Origin: Posidonia oceanica | Lineage: Eukaryota; Streptophyta; Magnoliopsida; Alismatales; Posidoniaceae | Length of the DNA stretch: 64,000 nt | Direction: 5' to 3' | Assembly: GCA_037176725.1 (NCBI GenBank) | Contig: JAZBRS010000029.1 | Coordinates: forward strand, 124,529,001-124,593,000 | In this document: one piece after another, positions 43,805-55,402 of the stretch | How the letters are laid out: the number at the start of each line of letters is the position of its first letter | How positions within the stretch are numbered: the stretch's first letter is position 1 | Notes under the pieces: model-generated | What the model saw: only the letters and a program-made list of their open reading frames with translations | Told to the model about the DNA's origin: nothing | Databases searched by the model: none | Made by a program: the position numbers and the translations under genes

Positions 43805-44335
43805 ATGATAAGTTTCGGACTTATCGACCGGAATAGATAAGTTTCGGACTCATCAACTGAAATGGATATGATGTGATAAGTTTCGGACTTATCGACCGAA
43901 ACGGATATGATGTAATAAGTTTCGGACTTATCGACTAGAATGGAAATGATGTGATAAGTTTCGGACTTATCGACCAGAAAAGAGGAATAGGTAAGTTGGA
44001 CTGGCCAGTCGCAAGAGGAGATAGATAAGTTTCGAACTTATCAACCGGAACAGAGGAACAGATAAGTTTTAGACTTATCAGCCAGAAAAGGAGAATGGAT
44101 AAGTTTCGAACTCATCAGCCGGAATAGATAAGTTTCGGACTCATCAACCGAGGAAAGGAGAATGGATAAGTTTCAGACTTATCAGGCAGAAAAGAGAATG
44201 GATAAGTTTCGGACTCATTAGCCGGAATAGATAAGTTTTGGACTCATCAACCGAGGAAAGGAGAATGGATAAGTTTCGGACTTATCAGCTAGAAAAGTGA
44301 ATGGATAAGTTTCGGACTCATCAGCTGGAAATAGA
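43805..44335 (-). repeat. 3' UTR hairpin tandem array (element E)
   Basis: About 15-17 monomers, plus strand GATAAGTTTCGGACTTATC or GATAAGTTTCGGACTCATC, spacers of CGACCGGAA or AGCCGGAATA type. On the sense (minus) strand the monomer is GATAAGTCCGAAACTTATC, the same as in element B. The GACTCATC variants keep pairing through a G-U wobble in sense RNA. Confidence 0.88.
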
Positions 44336-46211
44336 GGATAGATAATGGGAATATCAAAACCCGTTGAGAGTTTGGTGTATCAGCCCAAAAGGAAGAAACG
44401 ATACCAGGAGGGTGCAAAGATGCCCCTGGCATCGAGGGCAACGACAAGCTAGCGAGTTTGTCAAGCAAGAGGGGTGATGACAAGTCGGATGACTTGTGAC
44501 CATAGATGCAAGATGCAACGGGAATGTGATACCACGGGACAGCAGAAAAGATGACCTGGTATCCGGCAGAAAACACCAGGGGGTAGCCAAAGCGCCCTTG
44601 GCATTAAGAAGCCAAGAATGGAGACAAAACTAACGTGCATGCCAACTGAGTAGTTTGGGGTACTAGCCCAAAAAGGAAACTCCAGACACTTTGACAGACG
44701 TTATCCGGGTAGTTAGGGCTACCGGCCCGAGTTAGACAGTCTGACGGGTGTCAACCGAGTAGTTTGGGCTACCAGCCTGAGGAAGGATAAGACCATGGAG
44801 AGGTGTCCTTGGCGGAGGTACTGTCCCAACTGTTCGAGAAAAGCTCGATGCCATGCAAAGTCGAAAGGGAGAGTAGAGAAGTAATTGATGTATGCATTCT
44901 TTATGTAAAAATTGGATGCATGATTGATTTATTGTGTTGAATATGCATGACTTATGCAATTCTGTTGTAGAGGCATGTTGTATGCCAACTTTATTATGTA
45001 GATGCATGATTTATACAAATTTGTATGATGATGCATGATTTATGCACATTTGTATGATGATGCATGTTTTATGCAAATTTCTGTTGCATGCATGACTTAT
45101 GCAATTTTTGTATGACTTTTGTTTTGATTTGATTTTGACTTTTTTTTTTCTTTGTTGCCCTCAGCATTTGGAATGCTAGGAATGCCTGCTATATAGGAAA
45201 AAGTAGTCCTCAACTCACAAGACTCTACTTGGACTCGTAGACTGTAGGTGGCTCTCTGGAATGGATGGTGTCTCAGTGGGGGGTGTGTCTGGTGGTGTGG
45301 TGAGAAACAAAGCTCCATGCCAAACTCTCTAGGACCTACACCTACTTTTTTTATTTTTCATTTTCATTTTTTTTCTTTTTTTTTTTTGACTCCCTCATAG
45401 GTTTGCAAGTTTACTCTATCCCTGGCTTGGAGGATCTGTGGGCTTTCCAGGTGTATGCTCCGACTCCTCTCCAAGATAGTCGTAGGGATAAGGCTATACT
45501 GTTCACCTCTATCTCTAGGGCTGACTTCTATCTTCAACTTTTGTCTTCTTCTTTTTTTTATGCCCTTTTATGGATTGATTTTTTTTTCGATTGCTTTCTT
45601 TTCTTTTCTTTTCTTTTCTCTTTTTTTTTTCACTCTCATTCTTAGCCTGACATTTTCTCTCCCTTTGGAGGTATAGGTCCTATGAGGAGTTTGGACATTT
45701 CACTCTGTTCTTTATTGGATGGTGGCTCCCTCACTTGCTAGGATATCTAGGTAGTGTCAACTAAGGAGGAACAAATTCTTTCCAAGCAGGCTAGCTATTC
45801 CGATTTTCGTCATTAGGCATGATTATTATGAACGAGGATTTTTGTACATCATGAATGAGTATGATTGATTTTTATTTATTTATTTTTTGATTATCATGAA
45901 TTAGGATGATTGATTTTTGATTTGATTTTTTTTTATTATCATGAATGAAGATGATTGGTTTTTGATGATTTTTTTTATTATCATGAATGAAGATGATTGG
46001 TTTTTGATTAATTTTTTTGCTTTTTTTTTGACTAATGCTACTACAAATGCATGTTGATTTCATATGCTGCAGAAATGCTAAGAAGGAAAGGTATGCAATG
46101 CCAAGAATGTATGCAAATGCAATTTTCAAATGCAAGATTGTGAAGTATGAATGCATGGAACAAAAAAGAAAATGAGAAAAAACTCTACAAAGCAAGGACA
46201 CATGTCTCAGG
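44336..46211 (-). other. Post-pol spacer and 3' UTR of element E
   Basis: No gene. The minus strand matches element A's spacer (GAGTTTGGCATGGAGC at about 45318; TATAGCAGGCATTCC near 45190) and then directly A's 3' UTR (TACCCCAAACTACTC near 44660), skipping the ~1.2 kb additional ORF. T-rich runs at 45340-45400, 45545-45630 and 45870-46030 correspond to the purine tract of A. A repeated ATTATCATGAAT(G/T)A block (three to four copies) lies at 45885-45990. Confidence 0.65.
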
Positions 46212-47509
46212 TCACTGGTAGTACTTCTTGAGGTAGCAAGAATTGACCGGTCCTGATTGCTTGACCTGGTCCATGCCCTCAAGGATCACCGCACCACTGG
46301 AGAAGATTTGCTTGGCAATGAAAGGGCTATGCCAATTGGGCCTGAATTTGCCACGGGTGTCGGGCAGATGGATGGCCCGCAAGACTAGATCACCGGGTGC
46401 AAGATGTCGGGGTCTGACCTTCTTCTGATAAGCTCTGGCCATGCGCCTCTGATAGCATTGGGCATGATGCATGGCTTGCAATCTGTGTTCATCGATCAGA
46501 TTCAGCTGGATGCAATGATCTTCAATCCATTCTACCTCCTCCAGCTCAGCTTCTCGTAGGATCCGGAGTGATGGGATCTCTACCTCAATGGGCAAAACAG
46601 CCTCCATGCCATACACAAATGAATATGGAGTTGCCCCTGTTGATGTTCGGACTGACGTTCTGTATGCCCAAAGGGCGTATGGAAGCTTGTCGTGCCAGTC
46701 CTTATGAGTCTCAGCCATTTTCTTTAGGATCTTCACAAGGTTCTTGTTGGCTGACTCAACTGCGCCATTCATCTGCGGCCGATAAGGTGAGGATCTATGA
46801 TGCTTGATCTTGAAACTCTGAAGATAGTCCTCCTTCCTCTGGGCTATGAAGTTCTTGCCGTTATCAGACATGATGGCATGTGGGACCTCGTACCGGGCAA
46901 TGATGTTGTTCCTGATGAACTTTTCCGTTGCCGCAGTTGTGACATTCTTGTACGAGGCCGCCTCCACCCACTTGGTGAAGTAATCAATTGCTACCAAGAT
47001 AAAGCGATGACCATTGGAGGCTGCAGGATGAATGGCCCCGATGACGTCAATTCCCCATGTAGAGAAGGCCACGGTGATGACATGCTGTGCAACTGCTGTG
47101 GGGGAGCATGAATGAAGTTCCCATGAATCTGGTAGTTGTGGCATCTGCGCACGAATTGACAGCAGTCTGCCTCCATGGTTGACCAGAAATAGCCCTGAAG
47201 CATGATCTTCTTGGACAGCAACACACCGTTCATATGAGGGCCGCATGTCCCTGCATGAATTTGGAGCATTAGTGTGTCGGCCTCGGTCTTGTCCAAATAG
47301 CGAAGGAGCATCTGATTGTAGGATCTCCTGTAAAGGTGTCCTGCTCCTAGTACAAATCTTGACGCCAAACGCGCCAAAGTCTTCTTGTCAGCTGTCGAAG
47401 CATCGGGTGGAAATTTGCCAGATTCCAGAAAAGTCTGGATGTCATGGTACAACGGGAGATGATCTGAGGGGTCCACCTCTTCAATGCTCATGCAGTGTGT
47501 AGGCAGCTC
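46212..47509 (-). pseudogene. Integrase (element E)
   Basis: The zinc finger reads HAGTCGPH..CQFVRRCHNYQIHG; the last Cys of HHCC is Tyr, which should destroy zinc binding. A one-base loss near 47060 separates it from the core, which is open for 344 codons (47246-46212): WGIDVIGAIHPAA (Asp), IMSDNGKNF (Asp), MNGAVESANKN (Glu), then a long C-terminal part with GDLVLRAIHLPDTRGKFRPN and the end CYLKKYYQ. The core is undamaged, so loss of function is due to the frameshift and the zinc finger. It is the best reference for reading element A's copy. Confidence 0.88.
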
Positions 47510-48064
47510 TACACGTGTGACTGACACATCTACTGCATGGTCCTCTGATATGGTAAGCCAAGATGCTAAAGTTGCCAGCGCATCTGCATAGGCATTCTTG
47601 ATTCTACTCATGAAGGTGAAACGGATCTCCTCAAACTCTTCAAAGAGCTTCAAAAGGTACTCATGATACGGCACAAGCTTGGGGTCCCTGGTCTTCCATT
47701 CTCCATTGACTTGGGAAATGACGAGCATCGTGTCCCCAAATACTCTCAATTGTCGCACACCGTGCTCAAGTGCGACTTGGAGTCCCAGGATGCATGCTTC
47801 GTACTCAGCTTCATTGTTGGTGCACTCGAAGGTCAACTTTCTCGAAAAAGGGATCCACTGACCTTGCGGTGACACGAGAACTGCACCAATGCCTCTGCCC
47901 TTCTTATTGACAGCTCCGTCAAAATACAAATACCAATGCTGTCCACCCTCGGGGCCCTCTGGCTCTGAGTCCTCCATGGAAAAAAGAATGTCCTCATCAG
48001 GGAACTGAGTCTAGAGGGGTTGATACTCAGGTAGGGGTAAGTCAGCCAAGTGGTCTGCCATCGC
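47510..48064 (-). pseudogene. Second (Tat-clade) RNase H (element E)
   Basis: Open without stops: LYFDGAVNKKGRGIGAVL (Asp), NNEAEYEACILGL (Glu), GDTMLVISQVNG (Asp) and YADALATLASWL (Asp), preceded by an acidic linker (EDSEPEGPEGG). All catalytic positions are present. One stop separates the linker from the preceding RT-RNase H frame. It is part of the pol polyprotein and is fused in frame to the integrase zinc-finger region that follows. Confidence 0.88.
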
Positions 48065-49938
48065 CTACCCCTTCATCGACTTTTGTGTGACGAAAGTGAT
48101 GTCGTATTGGGACAACAACACTTGCCACTTGACGCATCTACCTACTAATGCTGGCTTTTGGAAAAGGAACTTCATCGAGTCATGCCGGCATAGAAGTAAG
48201 ACAGGGTACGCCATCATGTAGTGCCTCAACCTCTGTGTGGCCCAGACAAGAGATAGGTAGACCTTCTCAATGGTGCTGTACTTGGCCTCACAATCGTTGA
48301 ACTTCTTACTGAGATAGTAGATGGCCCGCTCCTTACGACCTGTCTCGTCGTGTTGGCCCAAGACTGCACCCATGGAATGCTGGGTGGTGGAGAGATAGAG
48401 AAGCAGAGGTCTCCCCGACGTGGGAGGTACCAAAACAGGAGGCTTGACCAAGAGTTGCTTGATCCTATCAAATGCTGCCTGACACTCGTCATTCCAATTG
48501 ATCTGCGCATTCTTCCGTAGAAGCTTGAAGATCGGCTTGCAAATGGGCGTGAGCTGCGCAATAAATCGACTGATATACTGTAGGCGTCCCAACAGTCCTC
48601 TGACTTCCTTCTCAGTCGCAGGGGGAGGCATGTCAATGATTGCTCTGGCCTTGCTAGGGTCCACCTCAATCCCTCTCTGGCTGATGGTATAGCCCAAAAG
48701 CTTCCCAGAAGAAACTCCGAACACACACTTGTTGGGGTTGAGGCGAAGCTTGTAGCGCCTAAGGCGGTCAAAGAGCTTTCTCAGGCGTGATAAATGATCT
48801 TCGGGTTCCTTGGACTTGACGATCATATTGTCTACATAAATCTCAACCTCCTGGTGCATGAGGTCGTGGAATAATGCAGTCATGGCTCGCTGATATGTCG
48901 CTCCTGCATTCTTGAGTCTGAAAGGCATCACTTGATAGCAAAAGACTCCCCATAGGGTGTTGAAAGAAGTCTTCTCCATATCCTCCTCTACCATCCTAAT
49001 CTGGTTGTAGCCCAAGAAGCCATCCATGAATGAAAGCATCTTGTGTCCTGCGATATTGTCAACTAGGACATCAATGTGTGGCAGGGGAAATCATCTTTGG
49101 GACTTGCCTTGTTCAGGTCCTTGTAATCAATGCACATGCGGACCCGACCATCCTTCTTGGGTACCGGCACAACATTTGCAAGCCACTCTAGGTACAAGAC
49201 GACCTTGAGGAAATTGACATTGTGTTGCTTCACAATTTCCTCCTTCAACATCAACAGCCATTGTGGACGCCATCTTCTAAGCTTCAGCTTGACGGGCTTT
49301 GCATCCGGATTAAGTGGAAAATTATGCACCACTATCTCAACATCAAGGCCAACCATGTCGTTGTAACTCCAGGCGAATACGTCTGCATATTCCATGAGGA
49401 ACGCAATGAATTCTGCTCTAGCCTGGGGTGTCAAGCTGGCATTGATGCGGACCTTCTTGACATCTTCGGGTGTGCCGATGTTGATAACCTCCGTCTCCTC
49501 TTCAACATGGAGGTTTGGCCCTTCGGGGTCATCGTCATAGGGTTGGAACTCAAGCATCGCTTCTTCTTCTACGCCTACCTCTTCCTCTTGATCATCCTCC
49601 TCTTCATATGCGATAAGTTCCGAGAGGATCTCCTTCTCGAAAATCGGATCAGTGACATCGAAAGAGAGGATGTGCTCAGCGCTCTGCCCTTGACGCTTCA
49701 AGATGGTCATGCTGACACGGGTGTTCTTGTATCGGCATTGCATGACCTCTTCCCCGGTAGCCTCTAGACCTGCTGATAGACCAGGTCGCTCTACTTCTGC
49801 TACCTCTACTGTGTTTTTGTGGTTTTTCAAATTTTCTGATTTTTTTGGATTTTCTGATATGTACATAGGTGATGTAGGTATCTGGCGGTTGTCCTTCTCT
49901 TGACTGATCTGACTGCTACCGCCTGGGCCACTGCCCAA
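48065..49938 (-). pseudogene. Reverse transcriptase plus first RNase H (element E)
   Basis: Two open pieces. The first (49938-49063) runs from the acidic N-terminal region (LIAYEEEDDQEEEVG) through FAWSYNDMVGLDVEIV to VPVPKKDGRVRMCIDYKDL. A frameshift near 49070 (DDFPCHTLMS) leads into the second (49039-48065): MLSFMDGFLGYNQIRM, QVMPFRLKNAGATYQR, YVDNM and the RNase H KERAIYYLSKKF..YSTIEKVYLSLVW. The catalytic YVDD is YVDN here, and the conserved FGLKN is FRLKN, so the enzyme would be inactive even if the frame were intact. Confidence 0.88.
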
Positions 49939-49939
49939 A

Positions 49940-50726
49940 CCTAAATTGGCGTTTTTTTTTCATCCCCACAACGCTTGAGGTGGGGTTTGGGCTGAACATA
50001 CCATCTAGACCCACCTCCTGACTGCGAAGTGATCAACTCGTCGGGTCTAGTGGATGCAACCTCCGACTCCTCCAAGACCATGATAGCTGGGTGGTCTTGT
50101 TGTCGGCTAGGACAATCAAGCTCGCAATCTATGAGCACTGCCTTTCCCTTCCTCAGTGTGTGCTGCTCTGCGGCATCCTTTGCCAATACGGTGAGCTGCT
50201 CTTGGAACAAAAGTTCCAAGTCACCAAGCTGGCTGTCCAAATGGGTCTCTACCACAGCTCCCACATCCTCATCTGGAGCGAAATCAAGGTAGTAGGCTCC
50301 GACCGCCCCTGGGGCCACATGCTCAATCGCCTGGACCTCCCTGTCGGTCCGATCTGTCTCTGCTACATATTCCTCATCTGAGTAGAAATCCTCGACGCAG
50401 ACCCACTCCTCTATCGGTAGTGGGGATGTCTGGTGCAGTCCTGGCTGTGTAGAAGTCTAGCTCTGGTTGGGATCGAGAGTACCTACACTGATGAAGTTGG
50501 TGAGATCCCACGGAATGATCAGCTTTCGGTTCTTTGAGCACGCGAATCCATCCTTGTGAGGCTGCCAGTTGTAGCCAAGTCCTTCATTGTCTCTCCTCTC
50601 CGCTGCTGCAATGGGCTCAACGATTCCCTGGCCGTACCGCTCGAGTGGTGTCCCCATCTCATAACCCCAATAGCGACATAAGTTCTCGAACATCAAAGAA
50701 GGGTTGGAACAAGCAGCCATGCTGGC
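49940..50726 (-). pseudogene. Protease-RT linker with G-patch-like segment (element E)
   Basis: From 50720 downward: RYWGYEMGTPLERYGQGIVE, then NEGLGYNWQPHKDGF, a glycine-rich G-patch-like arrangement. After a stop it continues with APDEDVGAVVETHL, DLELLFQEQL and RKGKAV, and ends near 49941. Frames match the protease upstream; a shift occurs at the junction with RT. G-patch modules bind nucleic acid or activate helicases in other proteins and are known in some retroelement polyproteins; here the assignment rests on the glycine pattern only. Confidence 0.55.
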
Positions 50727-51509
50727 TCACTCGAGAACTGGAATGAAATTAACCGGCTCAAACCGGTTGACATGATAAAGAACATCAGAGGGTTTAGGGT
50801 CGAACTGGACAGTTTGTAAAGAGACGGAAGAGATAGCCTCAACTTTCTCTTTATCGAAATTTTCCGCCATAACGATGACAACATCGTCACCCCAACGGAA
50901 CTTGATCCTGCGATGGAGAGTCGAGGGGAGCACTTGATGCTTGTGGAGCCAAGGGCTCCCAAGCAAGAGGTTAAAAGAAGGCTCAAGATCAACGACGTAG
51001 AACTCTACGTTGAAATCAACAGGACCTATGGTGAGGGGGATGATTTGGATCCCCAGTGCATCATGGTGCGTGTTATCAAATGTGGTCATTCCCTTTGTAG
51101 ATGGTGAAATGTCCTAGGCTTTGAATTCGAGTCAGCTTGCTGTGCGCAAGGGGCAGACATTGAGGTTTGCTCCATTATCAACCAGCGTCAAGGGAATATG
51201 GAAAGTTTGGTACTGCACCGTGATGAACAGGGGTTGGTTATGGTTTATCCCTGCCGACGGCAATTCATCACTTGAAAAAGAGATGACTTGCGGAATCGCA
51301 ATCATGCCCACCATGGTCTCGAGGGCAGCGGGCTCAATAGTCGGGGAGATGTGGGCAGCCTAGAAAACTCTAAGAAAGGCCTCCCTATGCTCTACAGATG
51401 TGTGAATGAGATCCCAGATGGACATGTCAGCCTTCACCTTCTTCAACTGTGCGGTGATATCGGCAGAAGGCTGATCCCTCCTCGGAACAACAGGGGATGA
51501 GGTGGAGGG
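50727..51509 (-). pseudogene. Retropepsin-like aspartic protease (element E)
   Basis: Same frame throughout with a few stops: KADMSIWDLIHTSVEHREAF, then TLVDNGANLNVCPL (catalytic Asp in D-N-G) near 51170, a stop where A has KLGF, TFDNTHHDALGI, and LLLGSPWLHKHQV near 50950. It ends RFEPVNFIPVLE with a stop at 50727-50732. Stops occur at about 51360, 51130 and 51118. It is collinear with element A's protease at 2-844 without length change. Confidence 0.82.
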
Positions 51510-54203
51510 CTAAGCTGGGCTATCTATTGTGAAGGTCCTAGCAGGCTGTCCCACAGGAGGTGAAGGAGATGGCTCTGGGTGACCAGGTTTGGATGTCAAA
51601 GCTGTTGGCTGGTACACCCTCCCAGACCGCGTAATTTCTGCACACACTTGTGTGGCATAATCATATGGAACATGGTGGGTGTCCCTGGTCAGGTTGATGA
51701 CCAGTGGGGTGTGAGCTACTAGCTCCAATGGGGCTACAGGCAGGCTGGCAGGAGAGGAAACTGACTGGGATGGGAAGTGAGCTAAGGGAGAAGGCCTTGA
51801 CTAAGGTCGAGCCGACAGACAGATAGGAGGCTGGGCTTGGGATGATGTGGTGGATGGCGCAGTGGTGTGCTCTGACTTTGCAGTCAATCGTATCATATGA
51901 ATCGCCGACTCGGAGCTAGCGAGAGCCGACTGATACAAATGTGCAGGAAATGGCTCAGAAATGTGGTGAATCAATGAGGAGGGATCCACTACTGGTGTGG
52001 CAGGATCAGAAGGGAAGACACAATGAACTCCTGAGGGCCCGGTGCCTCCCGAGCTTGAGTGTGGATGCAAGGCTGGTTGACTATGTTGGGGTGCTGAGGT
52101 GTGGGACCAGGTGTAGGTGATGGCACAGGAGTGAAGGCTGCATCCTGAGTGTCAATAATGATGACCCGGTAGTCAATTAAATCCTGGATTGCATCCCACA
52201 ATGTAAAGCAACTGTCAGTCGAGTGCCCTACGGCTCGATGGAAGTTGCAAAAGAGGTTTGTGTTATACCAATGTGGAAGAGGACTCAGTGGTGGGCGAAC
52301 CTCCGGAAGCCTCAGGAGTGATGCGACCTTGGGAAAGACGGTGCTCAAAGGTTCAACCAATGGAGTATAGTTGTGCTGAGGGCGCTGAGGCTGTCCTTGC
52401 CTAGGGCGGCCCTGTCAGATCGGTGGAGCAGGATATACTGGTCAGGTAGTGGGAGTGATGTGTGGCGTGAGTGTCCTAGGTGTTGGAGCATATACCACCT
52501 AACTCGAACTAGGCTGGGCCACCATGTTGTTTGGTGTGGCATGGGACTAAACATATGCAATAAAGGGCTTCAGAGGATCTCTCCTCCTAGGGACGTTGTT
52601 GCCATTGTTGTTGCCACTGCTGCCACCATTGTGTTTGGCCAATGCAGATAGTGCGGTAAAGCTACCGTTACGAAGTGAGCCTTCTCCGCAGGCGCCTGCT
52701 CGAATCAAAGATGAGAAAGTGGTGATAGGCTGGATGCTCAACAAGCCCCCCACATCTGGTTGCGCACCTCGAATGATAATCTCAATAGACTCCTCATCGG
52801 AGGGCCTATTTCGAACCTGTGAGGCGAGGGTGTGCCAACGGCCGACATATTCCCCAAATGCCTCATGGGGTCTCTGCCTGGTGGAAACAAGATCCTCGCG
52901 CTTTGGGACTAAGTTGAGGTTAAAAGAGTACTGCTCCAGGAACGCCTGACTGAGGTTGTTCCAAGTCTAGATCGTGGCCATGTCAAGGGAAGTGAACCAC
53001 TTGAGCGCGGGGCCAGTCAGACTCTTCTGGAAAAGCCGGATTAGGAGCCTGTCGTCAGCCTGAAGCTGAGCAAGGTCTCCGCAGTATGCTCGGAGATGTG
53101 AGATTGGGCAACCCTTTCCATTTTACTTTTTGAATTTCGGGACATGGAAATTTGCAGGAAGTACTGCCTCTGGGAAATAACAGAGGTCCCGAAACTGGTA
53201 AGGTTGGCGGTCTCCACCCTGCGATGATCGTTGCGCTCTCTCTAGATCCCCCACTATAGCAAGGAGTGTATCTAAGGGTGCTACCGATGGGAATTGCGTA
53301 GGTTGGGCAGGAGCCACATACGCTGAATATGCTACCCTTGAGGGGTCCTCTGGGTCTACCATCACGCCACCTGGTGCCATGGCGTGAGGGTCAGCGTACC
53401 CGTGCGATGGTGCTGAAGGAAATGGCATGCGAGATGAAGGCAAGACCTGTAGGGGCACAGAAAAGTGACATGCAGGGGTCTGTGTTGTGTAAGATGCAGA
53501 ATGAGGGAACAACAGCTGCTGCACTGGTATGGTGCCAGGCAATGAAGTCTGTGTGTGCTGTGCTCCCGCCAACCCGAGGTGGGTATTGTGCACTAAATGA
53601 AGTCTGTGCCAAAGGCACGGATGTCGCCCCCATCACCGGTGTACTGAGAAGCTGGGGTGATGGCTGAGGCGGAGGTGCAATGGGGTGTGCCTGGAACACA
53701 GAAAAGGTTTGCTGGATCTCAGGAGCAACTGGGAATACAGACAGGTGAACAGACATAGCCATACCCTGCAGTGCCTAGGCCATCTCCATCATACGTTGAT
53801 ATTGCTCATCAGGGGTCCCATCAGTGGGAAGACTCAAGTGCAAGATCGGAGGGGAATCAGATACCACAGGTGGCTGGGACATAGATTGTCTAAGAGGTAA
53901 GGACCCTACAGCAGAAGAGGACTCAACAGAATGAGTACTAAAGATGTCAGAGCCCTGGGCAAGGGGAGCAGTGAACTGAAAACCTAGAGCACGAGTGGCG
54001 GTCATCGAAACAGCCTTGGTGGCAGACTCCGGACCAGCAAAGGATGGTCGACGCCTTGAAATGAGCGAGGAGTTCCAAGGTGATTGAGGCCGAAAGCTCT
54101 GATAGAACGGAATAGCAGAAGTGACAGCAACAAAGAGAGGAGTCGACAGTGAGGTCTCCTCCAAAATAATAGAAAGCGAGGGCTCGCCAACACACTAAGC
54201 CAT
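51510..54203 (-). pseudogene. Gag polyprotein (element E)
   Basis: The likely start is ATG 54203, followed after one codon by a TAG. The N-terminal 250 codons are Ser/Pro/Gln-rich and low in motifs. The capsid-like core follows: DLCYFPEAVLPANFHVPKF near 53140, then CPISHLRAYCGDLAQLQADD, LTGPALKWFTSLD, LSQAFLEQYSFNLNLVPKR and HEAFGEYVGRWHTLASQVRN. The zinc-knuckle-like CNFHRAVGHSTDSC is near 52220. The C-terminal part leads via RSGRVYQP to the protease. At least two frameshifts (near 53500-53590 and 52070) and several stops are present. It would form the particle that packages element RNA. Confidence 0.78.
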
Positions 54204-55378
54204 GGCTGATCGGGAACGGGTGAGGACAGGACTACGGCGAAGGCCAAGAGGGTGAGACCTATGAGGAGCAATCGTCGGGAGCGACGACTAACTCAAGGAA
54301 TGATGATCGAGAGGATGTCGCTAGGGGTATCAGAGAAGGAATAACACTCAAACTCCGACTAAGGAACAACCCTCTAACCTGCGAACAAAACAAAAACAAA
54401 TGTTAGACCTTTGATAAACAAATGCGAATGTTATTAGGGTGGTATGATGCATATGAATGCTTTCTAACATGCTCTCTCTCACCAATCTAGATGTGTCCTA
54501 GTGAATGTTCTACTCCAGGTTCTCACAAAGGGATACAGGTCTCTGACTCAAAGATAGAAATTAGGTGCCCATTCTGAATCCTGGCGAAGGCTCAGGCAAA
54601 GAATGAGTGGTGCGTTGGGAGCTTCGACTCCTATAGTAGCAGTGAGCTCGTACACCGACACGACCCCGAACAAGGGGAGACAGATCGGCAAAATATCCCA
54701 TGCAAATAGTCATAGAACAAAAGACCGGGACTGCCATTCGCAGACTGATGGGTGGACACAGAGGAGAAGATATGCATGCCCCTAGTATGACCATGTATGC
54801 AAGTATGCTTGATGTGTTTTACTTGATTCTCTATTAACCAAAGGGATGAATGTGAATGTTTGGCTCTAGTTTTACCTAGGGTACATTCTTATTTATCTTT
54901 TCATTTTCCATTTTTTTTTATTTATTGTTTGTTTTGATTGTTATGTTTTTTGTCATTTTTGTATTTTATGTCTTTTATTGTTTTTGTTTTTTTTGTTTTA
55001 TTTTTATTAAACCATGGGAAAAGAATCATGTCTCTAATCATTCCTAGGCTTAACTTGCAAAAAGGGAAGAAAACATCCAATCATGGCATGTAAACATCAA
55101 ACATCATGTCAAAAAGCATGTGCATGGCATGTGCTAGTGTTGTGACATAATTTGTGAAAAAGAAAACACTCAACACATCTAAAAGGCATATATAACAATG
55201 GTAAGGCATATGGTAGGCATAGCAAGTATGTAAAGATAGGCACATAACATAGCATAAAGCAAGATATCAAAATATGGATAACAAGAGAAACAAGCAAAGC
55301 AAACACATGCAATAAGCAAATGCAAACAAAAGAAAGCCATACAATGGAAAAGCAAAAATGAAAGCTGGAGTCTGGTTA
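54204..55378 (-). other. 5' leader of element E between PBS and gag
   Basis: No gene. On the plus strand it includes a T-rich low-complexity segment (54890-55010) and, nearer the PBS, A-rich sequence with repeated CATAGCA/GGCATA words. It is the untranslated leader in the element's orientation and would hold any packaging signal. Confidence 0.55.
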
Positions 55379-55397
55379 TCCCTAGCAGAGTCGCCAG
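55379..55397 (-). promoter_or_regulatory. Primer-binding site of element E
   Basis: Minus strand TGGCGACTCTGCTAGGGAT, five bases (GAAAC) after the LTR end GGTTACA. Its complement ends in GTCGCCA, as expected for a tRNA 3' end. From memory, Ogre/Tat elements use a tRNA-Arg primer of this kind; I could not check the tRNA. Confidence 0.8.
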
Positions 55398-55402
55398 TTT
55401 CT